This document shows positions 19,664 to 30,233 of a stretch of DNA of 64,000 nucleotides, piece by piece. A model generated the notes under the pieces. That model worked only from the letters and a program-made list of their open reading frames with translations. It was not told the DNA's origin and did not search any database. Origin of the DNA: Thiothrix sp. UBA5583 (GTDB lineage: Bacteria > Pseudomonadota > Gammaproteobacteria > Thiotrichales > Thiotrichaceae); NCBI GenBank assembly GCA_002425225.1, contig DILV01000039.1, forward strand, positions 62,001-126,000. Reading direction: 5' to 3'. The translations under genes were made by a program, and so were the position numbers. How positions within the stretch are numbered: the first letter of the stretch is position 1; every line of letters begins with the position of its first letter.

Positions 19664-20623
19664 TTATTCCTCGTAACCCAGATAATCTCGCGGATTGACC
19701 TGCTCACCATTTTTAAGCACTTCCAGATGCAGATGCGAACCGGTCGAACGCCCACTATTGCCCATCCATGCCGCCATGTCACCCTTTTTGATAACCTGAC
19801 CTTCCACCACTTTGGCTGCATTCAGGTGTGCATAACGGCTAACTAGGCCATCACCATGATCAACCTCAACTACATTGCCATAACCATCGCCACGGTTGCC
19901 CACAAATGACACGACACCACCACCCACGGCATAGATATCTGTGCCGGTTGGCCCTGCGTAATCAATGCCTTTGTGCATTTTCGAACGCCCATTGAAGGGA
20001 TCACGCCGGAACCCAAATTCGGATGAAATATACCCCGCGCGCACAGGCCGACCTGATGGCAGGACTTCTTCTTCCAGCGTTATGCCTTCCAGAATCTGCT
20101 CCAATGTCACCAGCATTCCGCGTTGCCGATCCAAGCTGTTTTCCGCAGACTGGAATGCCACCAGTAATTCTCCCGAGGAGCTTTTGCCTGGCGCAGCAGA
20201 CACAGGTTCATCTGCACCACCGCGTGCTGGTTTTTCATCAAGGGAAAACTCTTGTGGATCCAGTTTGGCTTTACCGGCAACACGTTTCGCCAGCGCATTC
20301 AGACGGGCAATTTCAGCTTCCAGCGACCCCAAACGGGTGGAAAGTGTATCCACGTCAACGGTGTAATTAGCATAGGCTTTCTTGATCTGGTCGACCGTTG
20401 TGACCTGTTGCTCCAGCGCTGAAATGATTTTCCCCGCTTCCGCCTGTGACAGGGATGCATTTTGCGGGGTGGCATCCAGCTTGTACAAGCCAAGCATCTG
20501 GTTGACAGACAAACCGATGATCAACAAGGCAACAATACTGGACGGGATAATCAGATGTTTCCACGGATGCAGGCTAAAAGAAGCCCGCCGCGAGCCATCT
20601 TCACTCAAACAAATCACTTTCAC
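19664..20623 (-). CDS. M23 family (LytM-type) membrane-anchored endopeptidase
   Basis: A 319-residue periplasmic peptidase-like protein anchored by one N-terminal helix (residues about 25-48). Residues about 65-125 are probably a coiled coil. The C-terminal LytM domain keeps all zinc ligands: MHKGIDYAGP (first His and Asp) and HLHLEV near residue 300 (HxH), with DHGDGLVSRYAHL between. It should therefore be an active peptidoglycan DD- or LD-endopeptidase rather than an EnvC/NlpD-type activator. The start is GTG at 20623 with GAGGGAC upstream. Its place between dciA/lpxC and secA is conserved in Pseudomonas-type genomes. Confidence 0.9.
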   Translation of the reverse strand: MKVICLSEDGSRRASFSLHPWKHLIIPSSIVALLIIGLSVNQMLGLYKLDATPQNASLSQAEAGKIISALEQQVTTVDQIKKAYANYTVDVDTLSTRLGSLEAEIARLNALAKRVAGKAKLDPQEFSLDEKPARGGADEPVSAAPGKSSSGELLVAFQSAENSLDRQRGMLVTLEQILEGITLEEEVLPSGRPVRAGYISSEFGFRRDPFNGRSKMHKGIDYAGPTGTDIYAVGGGVVSFVGNRGDGYGNVVEVDHGDGLVSRYAHLNAAKVVEGQVIKKGDMAAWMGNSGRSTGSHLHLEVLKNGEQVNPRDYLGYEE

Positions 20624-20691
20624 GGTAGTAAGTCCCTCAACTTCCTAACTAGGTTAACAGCCTTGTCGCGCTTATAATGACATTTATTGGA

Positions 20692-21138
20692 ATGAACAGG
20701 CACACACAGAGTATGGAAAGGATCAACCGGCTGATACAGCCAGAATTCGCTGAACGACTGAAACAGTTCGATGAACTGACAACGGAAATCGCCGACTTCC
20801 TGTCGCTGCCTTTGGAGAACAGGCTTTGGCCTATCCTGAAAAACCACCGGTTGACACTCCTGACTGATGACCCCCACCTCGCCACGCAAGCCAGGTTTCA
20901 ACAGCACACTCTTTGCAAACATTTAAGCAAACGCCTAAACCTTAAAATCAGTGGGCTGAATATTAAGGTGATTGGTTTGCCGTTTGCAAGCAATGTGCAA
21001 AAATACAACAGAAAAAAGCTATCAGATAACACAGCGCAGATTGTTCACAACATTGCCTTGGGCATCAATGATCAGGAACTTCAGGCGGCGCTCCACCGGC
21101 TGGCAGACGCAGCCAGCCACACACAGCAGCCCGTCTAG
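20692..21138 (+). CDS. dciA: DciA (DUF721) replicative helicase operator
   Basis: A DUF721/DciA protein of 148 residues from ATG at 20692. DciA interacts with DnaB and is needed for replication initiation in bacteria lacking DnaC/DnaI. The recognisable part is [20 protein letters not shown] and [14 protein letters not shown], followed by a basic C-terminal half. Three in-frame ATGs exist (20677, 20692, 20713). The first lies inside a TATAAT (20673-20678), which if it is the -10 would exclude it. The gene is divergent from the M23 peptidase gene and convergent with lpxC, with overlapping stops. dnaB itself lies at 47.9 kb in this window. Confidence 0.85.
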   Translation: MNRHTQSMERINRLIQPEFAERLKQFDELTTEIADFLSLPLENRLWPILKNHRLTLLTDDPHLATQARFQQHTLCKHLSKRLNLKISGLNIKVIGLPFASNVQKYNRKKLSDNTAQIVHNIALGINDQELQAALHRLADAASHTQQPV

Positions 21139-22052
21139 AACTGGGCAAACGCATAATTGTCAACAAAAATGACCCGATCTTTCTGTTCTTCTGCCAACGT
21201 CACCATTTCCCAAGCATCCTGTTGCTGAAGCAGTTCACGCGCCAACAGATTATTAATGGCATGACCTGATTTGTACCCTTGATAAGCACCAATGATGCCG
21301 TGCCCCAGCGTGTACAGATCACCAATGGCATCCAGAATCTTGTGGCGGATAAACTCATCTGCATAACGCAGCCCATCCTGGTTCAATACACGGAATTCAT
21401 CCAGCACGATGGCATTTTCCAGACTGCCACCCAACCCCAGATTACGGGAACGCAACATTTCCACGTCACGCATGAAACCAAAAGTACGCGCACGAGCAAT
21501 TTCGCTAGCATAAGCCTGATGGGAAAAATCAATTTCCAGTGACTGTGACGTTTCATTGACAGCAGGATGATTGAAATCAATCTCGAAACTGGCCTTGAAC
21601 CCGTCGTAGGGCAACAGCCTAGCCCAACCATCACCGCGTTTGGCTTCAATCATTTGTTTGACGCGGATAAAACGCTTGGGCGCCTTGAGTTCTTCAATAC
21701 CCGCAGACAACAGCAGATACAGAAACGGGCCTGCGCTGCCATCCATAATGGGGATTTCTGCTGCATCCAAATCGACATACAGGTTATCAATGCCCAAGCC
21801 TGCACAGGCTGACAAGAGGTGCTCCACAGTGGACACCCTGCCATCCCCCTGAATCAGGGCGGTACACAGCATGGTTTCGCCTACCCGTTCAGGATGCAAC
21901 TCCACCAATGCGGGTGGTGTCATATCAACACGACGGAATACAATACCTGTATTGGAAGGCGCTGGGCGCAAAACCAGCGTAACCTTTTTACCGGAATGCA
22001 AACCGATTCCTATAGTAGAAACCGTTTGTTTGATTGTTCTCTGCCTAAGCAT
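21135..22052 (-). CDS. lpxC: UDP-3-O-acyl-N-acetylglucosamine deacetylase LpxC
   Basis: LpxC, 305 residues, the zinc-dependent committed step of lipid A synthesis. It begins [20 protein letters not shown]. Zinc ligands are visible in [14 protein letters not shown] and [24 protein letters not shown] contains the catalytic His region. Length is normal. It closes the division and cell wall cluster downstream of ftsZ, separated by a 255-bp gap that may hold its own promoter. GGGGG lies just upstream of the ATG. The stop overlaps that of dciA by four bases. Confidence 0.97.
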   Translation of the reverse strand: MLRQRTIKQTVSTIGIGLHSGKKVTLVLRPAPSNTGIVFRRVDMTPPALVELHPERVGETMLCTALIQGDGRVSTVEHLLSACAGLGIDNLYVDLDAAEIPIMDGSAGPFLYLLLSAGIEELKAPKRFIRVKQMIEAKRGDGWARLLPYDGFKASFEIDFNHPAVNETSQSLEIDFSHQAYASEIARARTFGFMRDVEMLRSRNLGLGGSLENAIVLDEFRVLNQDGLRYADEFIRHKILDAIGDLYTLGHGIIGAYQGYKSGHAINNLLARELLQQQDAWEMVTLAEEQKDRVIFVDNYAFAQF

Positions 22053-22307
22053 TTAGCCCCCTAAAGAGTCCTGCTGCGCCATTCATTGGTCATTACATGT
22101 AAGAGTAGGCGAATTTTATTGATTTTTGACAGCAAGAAGCCACAGAAGTTTTTGTAATTGATATAAATACGCACAGATGAAAACCAACAAGCCCTAGTTG
22201 GCAGACATACAAAATAACCCAGTTTCACATGCAAGGCAGGCGGAGAGCAAAGCTCCCCGACTACCTACGGGCATGTTGCTGCTTTCAACGTAGCAGTGAC
22301 GTGACGC

Positions 22308-23474
22308 TTAGTCTGCCTGCTTGCGCAGGAAGGCAGGAATATCCAGGTTGCCATCACCACCCTGACGGGCGTAAGTTGGAATATCCAGTACATTGTCATA
22401 GCGGCCTTTGCTGCCTCCGACTGCAACACGCTGAACGGGTTCCAGTTGTACCGGCTGCAATTTGGCAACTTTCGGCTGTTCTGCCACCTTTTTGGGTGGA
22501 GCAGCGCGTGTCACGCCCGTTTCTTCCAGACCTGTCGCAACGATGGTGACACGAATCCGCTCACCGAGGGATTCATCCATGGTTGTACCGATAATGACAT
22601 TGGCATCGTCAGCGGCAAACTGGCTTATAACACTGCCGACTTCTTCAAACTCATGCATGGTCATATCCATGCCACCACTGATGCTGACCAGAATACCGTG
22701 GGAACCATCCAGACGGATGTCTTCCAGCAACGGGCTGGAAATAGCCATGGTGGCAGCCTTGGAAGCACGGTCATCACCTTGCGCCTCCCCTGTACCCATC
22801 ATGGTAATGCCACCACTAGACATGACGGCTTTCACGTCTGCGAAGTCAACGTTGATCAGGCCAGGGCTAGTGATCAGTTCGGAGATACCCTGCACTGCGT
22901 TCAACAATACGTCATTGGCAGCCGCAAACGCAGACTGCATGGAGACATTTTTCCCCAGTGAAGTCAGCAGTTTCTGGTTGGGAATGGTGATCAGGGAATC
23001 AACATACTTGGCCAGTTCACCAATACCGTAGTCCGCAGACTGCTTGCGGCGCATACCTTCCAAGATGAAAGGCCGAGTTACGACAGCCACCGTCAGGATG
23101 CCCATGTCGCGGGCAATTTCCGCAATGACCGGCGCAGCACCGGTACCTGTACCACCACCCATGCCCGCAGTGATGAACAACATGTCAGTGCCATTGATCA
23201 GTTCACGGATGCGGTCGCGGTCTTCCAGCGCTGCATCGCGCCCAATTTCCGGCTTCGCGCCAGCACCTAGACCTTTGGTCAGGGAAGCACCCAGTTGCAA
23301 CAGGGCTTTGACACCCAAACCTTGCAAGGCTTGCGCATCAGTATTGGCACAGATGTATTCCACACCTTCGATACCCGCAGCCACCATGTGTTTGACTGCG
23401 TTACCGCCGCCGCCACCGACTCCGATCACCTTGATTACAGCCCCTTTGGCTGCACTATCCATTAGTTCAAACAT
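22308..23474 (-). CDS. ftsZ: Cell division protein FtsZ
   Basis: FtsZ, 388 residues, the tubulin-like GTPase that forms the division ring. The GTP-binding loops IGVGGGGGNAVKHM and GGGTGTGAAPVIAEIA are intact. The variable linker (about 320-370) is followed by the C-terminal peptide LDIPAFLRKQAD that binds FtsA and ZipA. A GGAGAG lies 8 bp before the ATG. It follows ftsA by 18 bp. Downstream lies a weak hairpin (GGGGAGC-TTT-GCTCTCC, about 22241-22257) without a T run. Confidence 0.98.
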   Translation of the reverse strand: MFELMDSAAKGAVIKVIGVGGGGGNAVKHMVAAGIEGVEYICANTDAQALQGLGVKALLQLGASLTKGLGAGAKPEIGRDAALEDRDRIRELINGTDMLFITAGMGGGTGTGAAPVIAEIARDMGILTVAVVTRPFILEGMRRKQSADYGIGELAKYVDSLITIPNQKLLTSLGKNVSMQSAFAAANDVLLNAVQGISELITSPGLINVDFADVKAVMSSGGITMMGTGEAQGDDRASKAATMAISSPLLEDIRLDGSHGILVSISGGMDMTMHEFEEVGSVISQFAADDANVIIGTTMDESLGERIRVTIVATGLEETGVTRAAPPKKVAEQPKVAKLQPVQLEPVQRVAVGGSKGRYDNVLDIPTYARQGGDGNLDIPAFLRKQAD

Positions 23475-23492
23475 GCCCGTACTCTCCGACTG

Positions 23493-24740
23493 TTAAAAAT
23501 TACCGTTAAACCAGTTTTTCAAGCGCCCCCACAAACCGTCTTCCGCTGACATGACACTCGATGAGGAATAAGTGCGCTTGGTACCATAAAGCTGCTGCGC
23601 CATCCCGTACAGCAGCAACCCCACCCCAGTGGAATGGATGGGATTTTCGACTTCACCGCGCAGGCCACCGAGGTTGCGTGGCATACCGATACGCACCGGC
23701 ATGTGAAACACCTCTTCTGCCAATTCACGGACTCCCCGCATTTTGGAGGAGCCGCCAGTCAGGACAATGCCTGCGCCAATCCGCTCTTCATAACCGCTAC
23801 GACGCAGTTCCTGAAGAACGAGTGAAAACAGTTCTTCGTAACGGGGTTCGATCACCGATGCCAATGTTTGTGCTGACAAGCTGCGTGGTTCACGTTCCCC
23901 AACGCCCGGTACTTCGATCAGTTCATTTTCATCTGCCAACTGACGCAGTGCGCGACCGTATTTGATCTTGATTTCTTCTGCGTGCTGGGTAGGTGTCCTA
24001 ACCGCTACTGCGATGTCATTCGTCACCTGATCACCCGCAATCGGAATAACTGCCGTATGATGGATTGCTCCATTCATAAACACCGCAATATCACTGGTTC
24101 CACCACCAATATCGACCAGACACACACCCAGTTCCTTTTCGTCGTCTTCCAGCACGGCATAGCTGGAAGCTACCTGCTCAAGGATGATGTCCTCAACATT
24201 AAGGCCGCAACGCTCTACACATTTGACCAGATTCTGTGCTGCGCTATGGGCTGCCGTGACCAGATGTACCCTGGCTTCCAAACGTACACCTGACATGCCT
24301 ACCGGCTCGCGGATACCTTCCTGTTGGTCAATAACGTATTCCTGTGGCAGCACATGCAGGATGCGCTGGTCAGCCGGAATGGCAACAGCCCGTGCTGCAT
24401 CCATTACCCGGTCTACATCATTGTCCGTGACTTCCTTGTCCTTGATGGCAACAATGCCGTGGGAATTGAGGCTGCGCACATGACTGCCTGCGATACCGAC
24501 GTAAACCGTGCGAATCTGGATTCCTGCCATCAGTTCGGCTTCTTCCACCGCCCGCTGGATCGACTGGATGGTGGATTCGATATTGACCACCACACCTTTT
24601 TTCATACCGCGTGAGGGGTATGAACCGATCCCGATGATTTCCAGACGCCCTGCATCATTGATTTCGCCAACCAGGGCAACCACTTTCGAGGTTCCCAAAT
24701 CCAGCGCAACAATCACATTATGCTCTTTCTTTGACATCAT
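23493..24740 (-). CDS. ftsA: Cell division protein FtsA
   Basis: FtsA, 415 residues, an actin-like ATPase that tethers FtsZ to the inner membrane. Actin-fold motifs are VALDLGTSKVVALVGE (phosphate 1), VDIGGGTSDIAVF (phosphate 2) and IVLTGGSSKMRG (adenosine). The C-terminus GRLKNWFNGNF is the membrane-targeting amphipathic helix. Two adjacent ATGs are possible. The first shares a base with the ftsQ stop; the second is spaced better (6 bp) from AGGAG. It is followed by ftsZ. Confidence 0.97.
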   Translation of the reverse strand: MMSKKEHNVIVALDLGTSKVVALVGEINDAGRLEIIGIGSYPSRGMKKGVVVNIESTIQSIQRAVEEAELMAGIQIRTVYVGIAGSHVRSLNSHGIVAIKDKEVTDNDVDRVMDAARAVAIPADQRILHVLPQEYVIDQQEGIREPVGMSGVRLEARVHLVTAAHSAAQNLVKCVERCGLNVEDIILEQVASSYAVLEDDEKELGVCLVDIGGGTSDIAVFMNGAIHHTAVIPIAGDQVTNDIAVAVRTPTQHAEEIKIKYGRALRQLADENELIEVPGVGEREPRSLSAQTLASVIEPRYEELFSLVLQELRRSGYEERIGAGIVLTGGSSKMRGVRELAEEVFHMPVRIGMPRNLGGLRGEVENPIHSTGVGLLLYGMAQQLYGTKRTYSSSSVMSAEDGLWGRLKNWFNGNF

Positions 24741-25546
24741 TAACTCCTACGGCTCCCGCCCGTGAAATCCAGTGAGCCGACCGGGGATTGCTTCCATTCC
24801 ACTGCAAAACCATTGGTATAACGCAGGTCAACACGACGTACATTGGTCAGTTGCCCAACCAGCTCCTGCTGAAAACCAACCCTGAACCGTTGCACCCGAC
24901 GCATCTGATCCTCTGTACCGATCAACACTTCCGGGCCATTTTTAATCTTGATTCGCCATGAACCACGTTCATCTTCAGTCAATTCCGAAATTTCCAGCGG
25001 TAAACCCTGTAACCATTCACGCATCTGGATAAAGCGCTCCCCCAACTCGCGGCCTTTATCTTCGGGGCTGTAAAGGAGCGGGAATACCCCCTGCATGGAT
25101 GGCAATTCGGCAACAAACAATTCACCAAACTGGTTCATCAAACGCTCACGCCCCCAAAAAGCTACCGGGCGCTCTTCTTCCACTTGTACGATCAACTGGG
25201 TAGGCCATGCCTTACGCAAGGTAACTGCACGTATCCAGGGATGAGCCTCAAGCTCGGCTTCAAGCTCGGCGGCATTCAACAAATACAGGTTGGTCTGCGT
25301 ATACTTTTCAATAATTGGTCGTAAATCAGTATCTTTGATGAATTTAATCTCACCCTGAACATCAATCTGACTAATGGGCAGGTTTTCTGGATTATTAAGC
25401 CATGCACGTGCCCCCAGCACTCCACCCAGCAACACCATGACCAGCGCCAATACCATCCCCAATTTCAACAGACGCGGCGAGACCTGCGGCAGTTTGAAAC
25501 CTGAACCGGAACGTTTGGCTGGCTGACGACGGCGTTGCTGAACCAT
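24740..25546 (-). CDS. ftsQ: Cell division protein FtsQ
   Basis: FtsQ, 268 residues, a bitopic divisome protein linking early and late division proteins. A basic cytoplasmic head ([16 protein letters not shown]) precedes a helix at about 29-48. The POTRA domain begins at ISQIDVQGEIKF, and the FtsQ beta domain follows (HPWIRAVTLRKAWPTQLIVQ). The ATG shares one base with the ddlB stop, and the stop shares one with ftsA, as expected for a tightly packed cluster. Confidence 0.95.
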   Translation of the reverse strand: MVQQRRRQPAKRSGSGFKLPQVSPRLLKLGMVLALVMVLLGGVLGARAWLNNPENLPISQIDVQGEIKFIKDTDLRPIIEKYTQTNLYLLNAAELEAELEAHPWIRAVTLRKAWPTQLIVQVEEERPVAFWGRERLMNQFGELFVAELPSMQGVFPLLYSPEDKGRELGERFIQMREWLQGLPLEISELTEDERGSWRIKIKNGPEVLIGTEDQMRRVQRFRVGFQQELVGQLTNVRRVDLRYTNGFAVEWKQSPVGSLDFTGGSRRS

Positions 25547-26472
25547 TACAGGGTAGTCTCCAGTATGCGTACCACCAGTGCATTGAAATCCAAACCGACA
25601 GCCCTTGCTCCCATCGGGATCAGGCTATGGTCAGTCATGCCGGGGTTGGTGTTGACTTCAATCAGCCAGGCTTTGCCCTGGGCATCGCGCATCAGGTCTA
25701 CCCGACCCCAGCCGCGCCCACCGACAGCCGCAAACGCCTGCCTTGCCAATGCTTGCATCGCCTGTTCTTCCGCTGCCTCCAGCCCACAGGGACAGTGGTA
25801 ACGGGTATCGTCTCGCAGGTATTTGGCCTCATAATCGTAAAACTCACCGGGCACTTCCAGACGGATCAATGGCAACGACTCCCCTGCCACAATCCCAGCG
25901 GTATATTCCGCCCCGGTAATCCACTGCTCGGCAATCACGGTACTACTGCACTGGACTGCCTTGTGGAAAGCCCCTTCCAGATCAGCCGCTGCCGTGACCT
26001 TACTCATGCCAATGCTGGAACCTTCGGTTGCTGGTTTCACCATCAGGGGCAAACCAAGTTCAGCCACTACTGCCGCAAAGTCGGTTTCTGCTGTCAGCAC
26101 ACGGTAGGCCGGAGTTGGCAAACCTGCCCCCGCCCAGACCCGTTTGGTCATCAGCTTGTCCATACTGATAGCAGAAGCCATCACGCCACAGCCGGTGTAA
26201 GGAATACCGAGAATTTCGAGTGCACCTTGCAACACGCCATCCTCACCACCTGCACCATGCAGGATGTTGAATACCCGGTCAAACTGGCCTACCTGCAACA
26301 CGCTGATGATGTTGCGGTCAACGTCAATGCCGTGTGCATCCACCCCGCTGTCCTGCAATGCTTTGAGGACAGCAGCGCCGCTTTTCAGTGATACCGGGCG
26401 TTCCGCCGCCCAGCCACCGTACAGGACTGCCACCTTGCCAAACTTTGCCTGCATCGCTGCTGTTGCCATCAT
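25546..26472 (-). CDS. ddlB: D-alanine--D-alanine ligase B
   Basis: Ddl, 308 residues, an ATP-grasp enzyme making D-Ala-D-Ala for the peptidoglycan stem peptide. The N-terminal [51 protein letters not shown] and the metal-binding [16 protein letters not shown] are present. The ATG overlaps the murC stop (ATGA). The alanine racemase that supplies D-Ala is encoded at 49.3 kb in the same window. Confidence 0.96.
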   Translation of the reverse strand: MMATAAMQAKFGKVAVLYGGWAAERPVSLKSGAAVLKALQDSGVDAHGIDVDRNIISVLQVGQFDRVFNILHGAGGEDGVLQGALEILGIPYTGCGVMASAISMDKLMTKRVWAGAGLPTPAYRVLTAETDFAAVVAELGLPLMVKPATEGSSIGMSKVTAAADLEGAFHKAVQCSSTVIAEQWITGAEYTAGIVAGESLPLIRLEVPGEFYDYEAKYLRDDTRYHCPCGLEAAEEQAMQALARQAFAAVGGRGWGRVDLMRDAQGKAWLIEVNTNPGMTDHSLIPMGARAVGLDFNALVVRILETTL

Positions 26473-27902
26473 TCTGCCCCCCTAACGGTGAGTTTTTCCG
26501 GCAGGCTGGCTGCTAACGCACCAACACTGCCTGCCCCTTGGGTCAGGATAATATCGCCGTCTTGCAAAATGTGTTTCAGCACACCCGGCACATCTTCCAC
26601 ATCTGCCACGAAAATCGGGTCTACCTTGCCCCGGATGCGGATAGCGCGTGCCAAGGCACGCCCGTCAGCCCCCGGAATCGGCTGTTCACTGGCGGCATAC
26701 ACATCCATCAGCACCAGCACATCGGTTTCTGACAAAACCTGGGCGAAATCTTCAAACAGGTCGCGGGTACGGGTGTAACGGTGCGGCTGGAAAACTTGTA
26801 CTACGCGGCGGGTCGGCCATGCATTGCGTACTGCATCCAGCGTTGCTTTCATCTCGCGCGGGTGATGACCGTAATCATCCACCAGAGTGGCTTTCTTGCC
26901 GACGGCGAAACCGATGTCACCGTATTGCTGGAAGCGGCGGCCTACTCCGTCAAACTTGCGCAGGCCAGCGATAATGGCAGCATCGGAAACGTCCAGTTCC
27001 GTAGCAATGGCAATCGACGCCAGTGCATTCAGCACGTTATGCCGCCCTGGCAGGTTCAGGGTAATATCGAGCGAACCTCGGTTGCCCCGACGACGGTGTA
27101 CGGTGAAATGGCTTTGAGTTCCGTCAAAACGCACATCCACCGCTTGCAAATCGGCATCGTCACCGAAACCGTAAGTCACAACCGGACGACTGACTTCCGG
27201 CAAGATTTCACGCACATGCTCATCATCCACACACAGTACTGCCAACCCATAGAACGGCAGGTGATGCAGGAATTCGATGAAAGTCTGTTTCAGCCTGCTG
27301 AAATCACCGCCATACGTGGACATATGGTCTTCGTCGATATTGGTGACAACCGCAATCATGGGTTGCAGGTAGAGGAAAGAGGCATCACTTTCGTCCGCTT
27401 CCGCCACCAGATATTCACCTGAACCGAGTTTGGAGTTGCTAGCAGAACTGTTCAGCTTGCCGCCAATCACGTAGGTTGGATCCATGCCACCTTCCACCAG
27501 CAGACTGGTGGTGAGGCTGGTGGTAGTGGTTTTGCCGTGTGTTCCGGCAACTGCAATGCCCTGGCGGAAACGCATCAGCTCCGCCAGCATTTCAGCACGG
27601 CGAACAATCGGAATGCGCTGCTCACGAGCGGCAATGATTTCCGGGTTGTGGCTGTCAATCGCAGTGGAAACCACGATAACGTCAGCACCCTGCATGTTTT
27701 CAGCCGCATGGCCTTTGTAAACGGTCACGCCCAGCGATTGCAGGCGACGGGTCATGGCACTTTCCGCCAGATCCGACCCTGAAACTGTATAGCCCAAATT
27801 GGCAACCACCTCGGCAATACCGCCCATACCCGCACCACCGATACCGATGAAATGCAGCCGGTTGATGCGTTTGCGAGCGAGATGGTCATTTCCTGTTTTC
27901 AT
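26469..27902 (-). CDS. murC: UDP-N-acetylmuramate--L-alanine ligase
   Basis: MurC, 477 residues, adds L-Ala to UDP-MurNAc, the first stem-peptide step. It shows the Rossmann-like [16 protein letters not shown] at the start, the ATP loop [12 protein letters not shown] near residue 118, and the [14 protein letters not shown] segment that separates MurC from Mpl. Its ATG shares a base with the murG stop. It is a paralogue of the Mpl at the left edge of the window. Confidence 0.97.
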   Translation of the reverse strand: MKTGNDHLARKRINRLHFIGIGGAGMGGIAEVVANLGYTVSGSDLAESAMTRRLQSLGVTVYKGHAAENMQGADVIVVSTAIDSHNPEIIAAREQRIPIVRRAEMLAELMRFRQGIAVAGTHGKTTTTSLTTSLLVEGGMDPTYVIGGKLNSSASNSKLGSGEYLVAEADESDASFLYLQPMIAVVTNIDEDHMSTYGGDFSRLKQTFIEFLHHLPFYGLAVLCVDDEHVREILPEVSRPVVTYGFGDDADLQAVDVRFDGTQSHFTVHRRRGNRGSLDITLNLPGRHNVLNALASIAIATELDVSDAAIIAGLRKFDGVGRRFQQYGDIGFAVGKKATLVDDYGHHPREMKATLDAVRNAWPTRRVVQVFQPHRYTRTRDLFEDFAQVLSETDVLVLMDVYAASEQPIPGADGRALARAIRIRGKVDPIFVADVEDVPGVLKHILQDGDIILTQGAGSVGALAASLPEKLTVRGAE

Positions 27903-29035
27903 TATTGCTTTCCTGCTGTATTAGTTTTGTTGTCAAAGTCATAACCGGCATAAGCGGCAACGATAGCGGCTACCTGTGTGGTAGCATAAGGCTTGGCCAA
28001 CTGGCGGGAAGCCACACCCATCTGCCGCAATTTGGTACGGTCAGAACACAAATCTTTCAAAATGCCTGCCAGCTTTTCCGCTGTCAGGTCGGATTGTTGC
28101 ACCAGCAAGGCTGCACCATTGTCTGCCAGATAACGGGCATTGGCAGTCTGATGATCATCCACCGCATGGGGAAACGGTATCAGAATGGCGGCAACACCCA
28201 CGACTGCCAGTTCTGCAATGGTCAAAGCACCGGAGCGGCAAATCACCAGATCCGCCCAGGCGTAGGCTTCCGCCATGTCTTCAATGAAAGGCGTTACCTC
28301 ACCGTCCACTCCGGCGTTGGCGTAATGGCTGCGAGCCTCTTCAATGTTACGCACTCCAGCCTGATGACGCACAACGGGGCGACTAGCTGTATCCAGTAAG
28401 GCCAGCGCCTGTGGAACTGCCTTGTTCAGTGCTTGCGCACCAAGGCTGCCACCTACTACCAGTATCTGTACCGGTTGATCATCCCGGTCTGCCAGACGCT
28501 CCAGTGGCGCAGGCAGACTAGCAATGTCCAGTCTTACCGGGTTGCCGGTTGCCATCACCTTGGCGCTGCTGGCAAACGTCCCCGGAAAACCTTCCAGTAC
28601 CCGACGACACACTTTCGACAGCAAGGTATTGGTCAAACCAGCAACGGCATTTTGCTCGTGAATCACCACCGGCTTGCCCATCAGTGCAGCCACTAGACCA
28701 CCAGGCCCTGCGACAAAGCCACCCATGCCTAAAATGGCTGCCGGTTTGTGTTTCAGCATGATGCCGACGGATTGCACCAGAGCACGCACCAGATTAACGG
28801 GCGCCATCAGTACAGTCTGCCAGCCCTTGCCACGCAAACCGTTCACATCCAGCCACGCCATCTCGATACCGGCTTCAGGAATCACCCTTGCTTCCAACCC
28901 TTTGCGGGTTCCCATCCATACCACCGGAATACCTTGCGCCATCAGGGCACGCGCAACCGCCAGACCAGGGTAAACATGCCCGCCAGTTCCACCAGCGGTA
29001 ATCATGACCGGGCGTTGTTGCCTGTTCTCAGCCAT
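27902..29035 (-). CDS. murG: UDP-GlcNAc:lipid I N-acetylglucosaminyltransferase
   Basis: MurG, 377 residues, a GT-B glycosyltransferase on the cytoplasmic side of the inner membrane that converts lipid I to lipid II. Glycine-rich loops [15 protein letters not shown] and [13 protein letters not shown] and the donor-site [15 protein letters not shown] are present. An excellent AGGAGG lies 7 bp before the ATG, inside the end of ftsW; the two genes overlap by 8 bp. Confidence 0.97.
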   Translation of the reverse strand: MAENRQQRPVMITAGGTGGHVYPGLAVARALMAQGIPVVWMGTRKGLEARVIPEAGIEMAWLDVNGLRGKGWQTVLMAPVNLVRALVQSVGIMLKHKPAAILGMGGFVAGPGGLVAALMGKPVVIHEQNAVAGLTNTLLSKVCRRVLEGFPGTFASSAKVMATGNPVRLDIASLPAPLERLADRDDQPVQILVVGGSLGAQALNKAVPQALALLDTASRPVVRHQAGVRNIEEARSHYANAGVDGEVTPFIEDMAEAYAWADLVICRSGALTIAELAVVGVAAILIPFPHAVDDHQTANARYLADNGAALLVQQSDLTAEKLAGILKDLCSDRTKLRQMGVASRQLAKPYATTQVAAIVAAYAGYDFDNKTNTAGKQ

Positions 29036-30233
29036 GCGTCACCCTCCTCACCTGCCGGGGTTTGCGCTCTGGCAACCCCAGTAATACTGTTTGGGTTTCA
29101 CGGTGTACCCGCATCAGCAGTGCCATTGCCGCCAGCGTAATCATCAAACTGCTGCCGCCATAACTCATTAATGGCAGAGTCAGACCTTTGGGGGGCAATA
29201 CCGCCAGATTGACCCCAATATGCAGGATCACCTGAAACCCCATCCAGAAGCCGACACCATAAGCCACATAAGCACCATAATGCTTGCCTGCCTTATCCGC
29301 CTGAAAACCGATGACGAAAGCCCGCATCACCAGCCAGCCATACAAGGACAGCACCAGCAACATGCCAATAAAACCGAATTCTTCCGCCAGAATCGAAAAA
29401 ATGAAGTCGTTGTGTGCCTCCGGCAGGTAGAACAGTTTTTGTACGCTGCCACCCAACCCATTGCCAAACCAGCCCCCATCACCGATAGCCATCAGCGCAT
29501 GGACAGTCTGATAGCCCTTATCCGCTTCATGTGCCCAAGGGTTCATCAACGCATCCCAGCGGGCGCTGCGATAACCCATCATCGACACAGGAATCATCAC
29601 CAGCACTGCGCCACCCAGCAGAATGCCCAGCCGTTTCATCGGTACACCCCCCAGAAACAGCAACGCCAATCCCGTTGCAAAAATAACCACTGTCGAGCCA
29701 AAATCCGGTTCCAGCAATAACAAGCCACCCGTTACCCCCAAGACCGTCAAGGGAATCAGCAGGGGCTGGTAGGAAGGCGAGGTTGCCAGATTCTTGCCAT
29801 GCCGGATCAGGTAGCCGGACAGGTACAACAGCATGATCAGCTTGGCTATTTCCGACACCTGCACCGACATGAAACCCAGATTCAACCAGCGGCTACTACC
29901 ATTCACGGTCTTGCCAATGCCCGGAATCAATACCAGTACCAGCAAGACCAGCACAATAGGCAACAGGCGCACGCCCAGTTTTTGCCAGAAATCCAGGCGT
30001 ATCTGGTACATCAGCAACGCCAGCACCAGCCCCAGCCCCAGAAACACCAGTTGCCGCACAAAATAGTAATACGGGTTGGAATACTGCCTTTCCGCCACCC
30101 ACATGGATGCAGACAACAGCATCACCACACCGATAGCCAGCAATGCCAGCAGAGCAACCAGCAAGTCGCGGTCGATGTAACGTGCCCACAGGCCGGTTTC
30201 AGGCATGTCTGGCTGGATAGCTGCCGCGTTCAT
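29028..30233 (-). CDS. ftsW: Septal peptidoglycan polymerase FtsW
   Basis: FtsW, 401 residues, a SEDS-family polytopic membrane glycosyltransferase working with FtsI at the septum. About ten hydrophobic segments are visible. Typical SEDS segments are GSSRWLNLGFMSVQVSEIAK, LLLLEPDFGSTVVIF (catalytic Asp region), EFGFIGMLLVL and GLTLPLMSYGGSSLM. The ATG overlaps the murD stop by four bases. Confidence 0.96.
   Translation of the reverse strand: MNAAAIQPDMPETGLWARYIDRDLLVALLALLAIGVVMLLSASMWVAERQYSNPYYYFVRQLVFLGLGLVLALLMYQIRLDFWQKLGVRLLPIVLVLLVLVLIPGIGKTVNGSSRWLNLGFMSVQVSEIAKLIMLLYLSGYLIRHGKNLATSPSYQPLLIPLTVLGVTGGLLLLEPDFGSTVVIFATGLALLFLGGVPMKRLGILLGGAVLVMIPVSMMGYRSARWDALMNPWAHEADKGYQTVHALMAIGDGGWFGNGLGGSVQKLFYLPEAHNDFIFSILAEEFGFIGMLLVLSLYGWLVMRAFVIGFQADKAGKHYGAYVAYGVGFWMGFQVILHIGVNLAVLPPKGLTLPLMSYGGSSLMITLAAMALLMRVHRETQTVLLGLPERKPRQVRRVTHG

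Noticed and set aside
22241..22257. Hairpin downstream of ftsZ, considered as terminator
   Set aside because: GGGGAGC/GCTCTCC forms with a 3-nt loop, but there is no T run after it on the minus strand.
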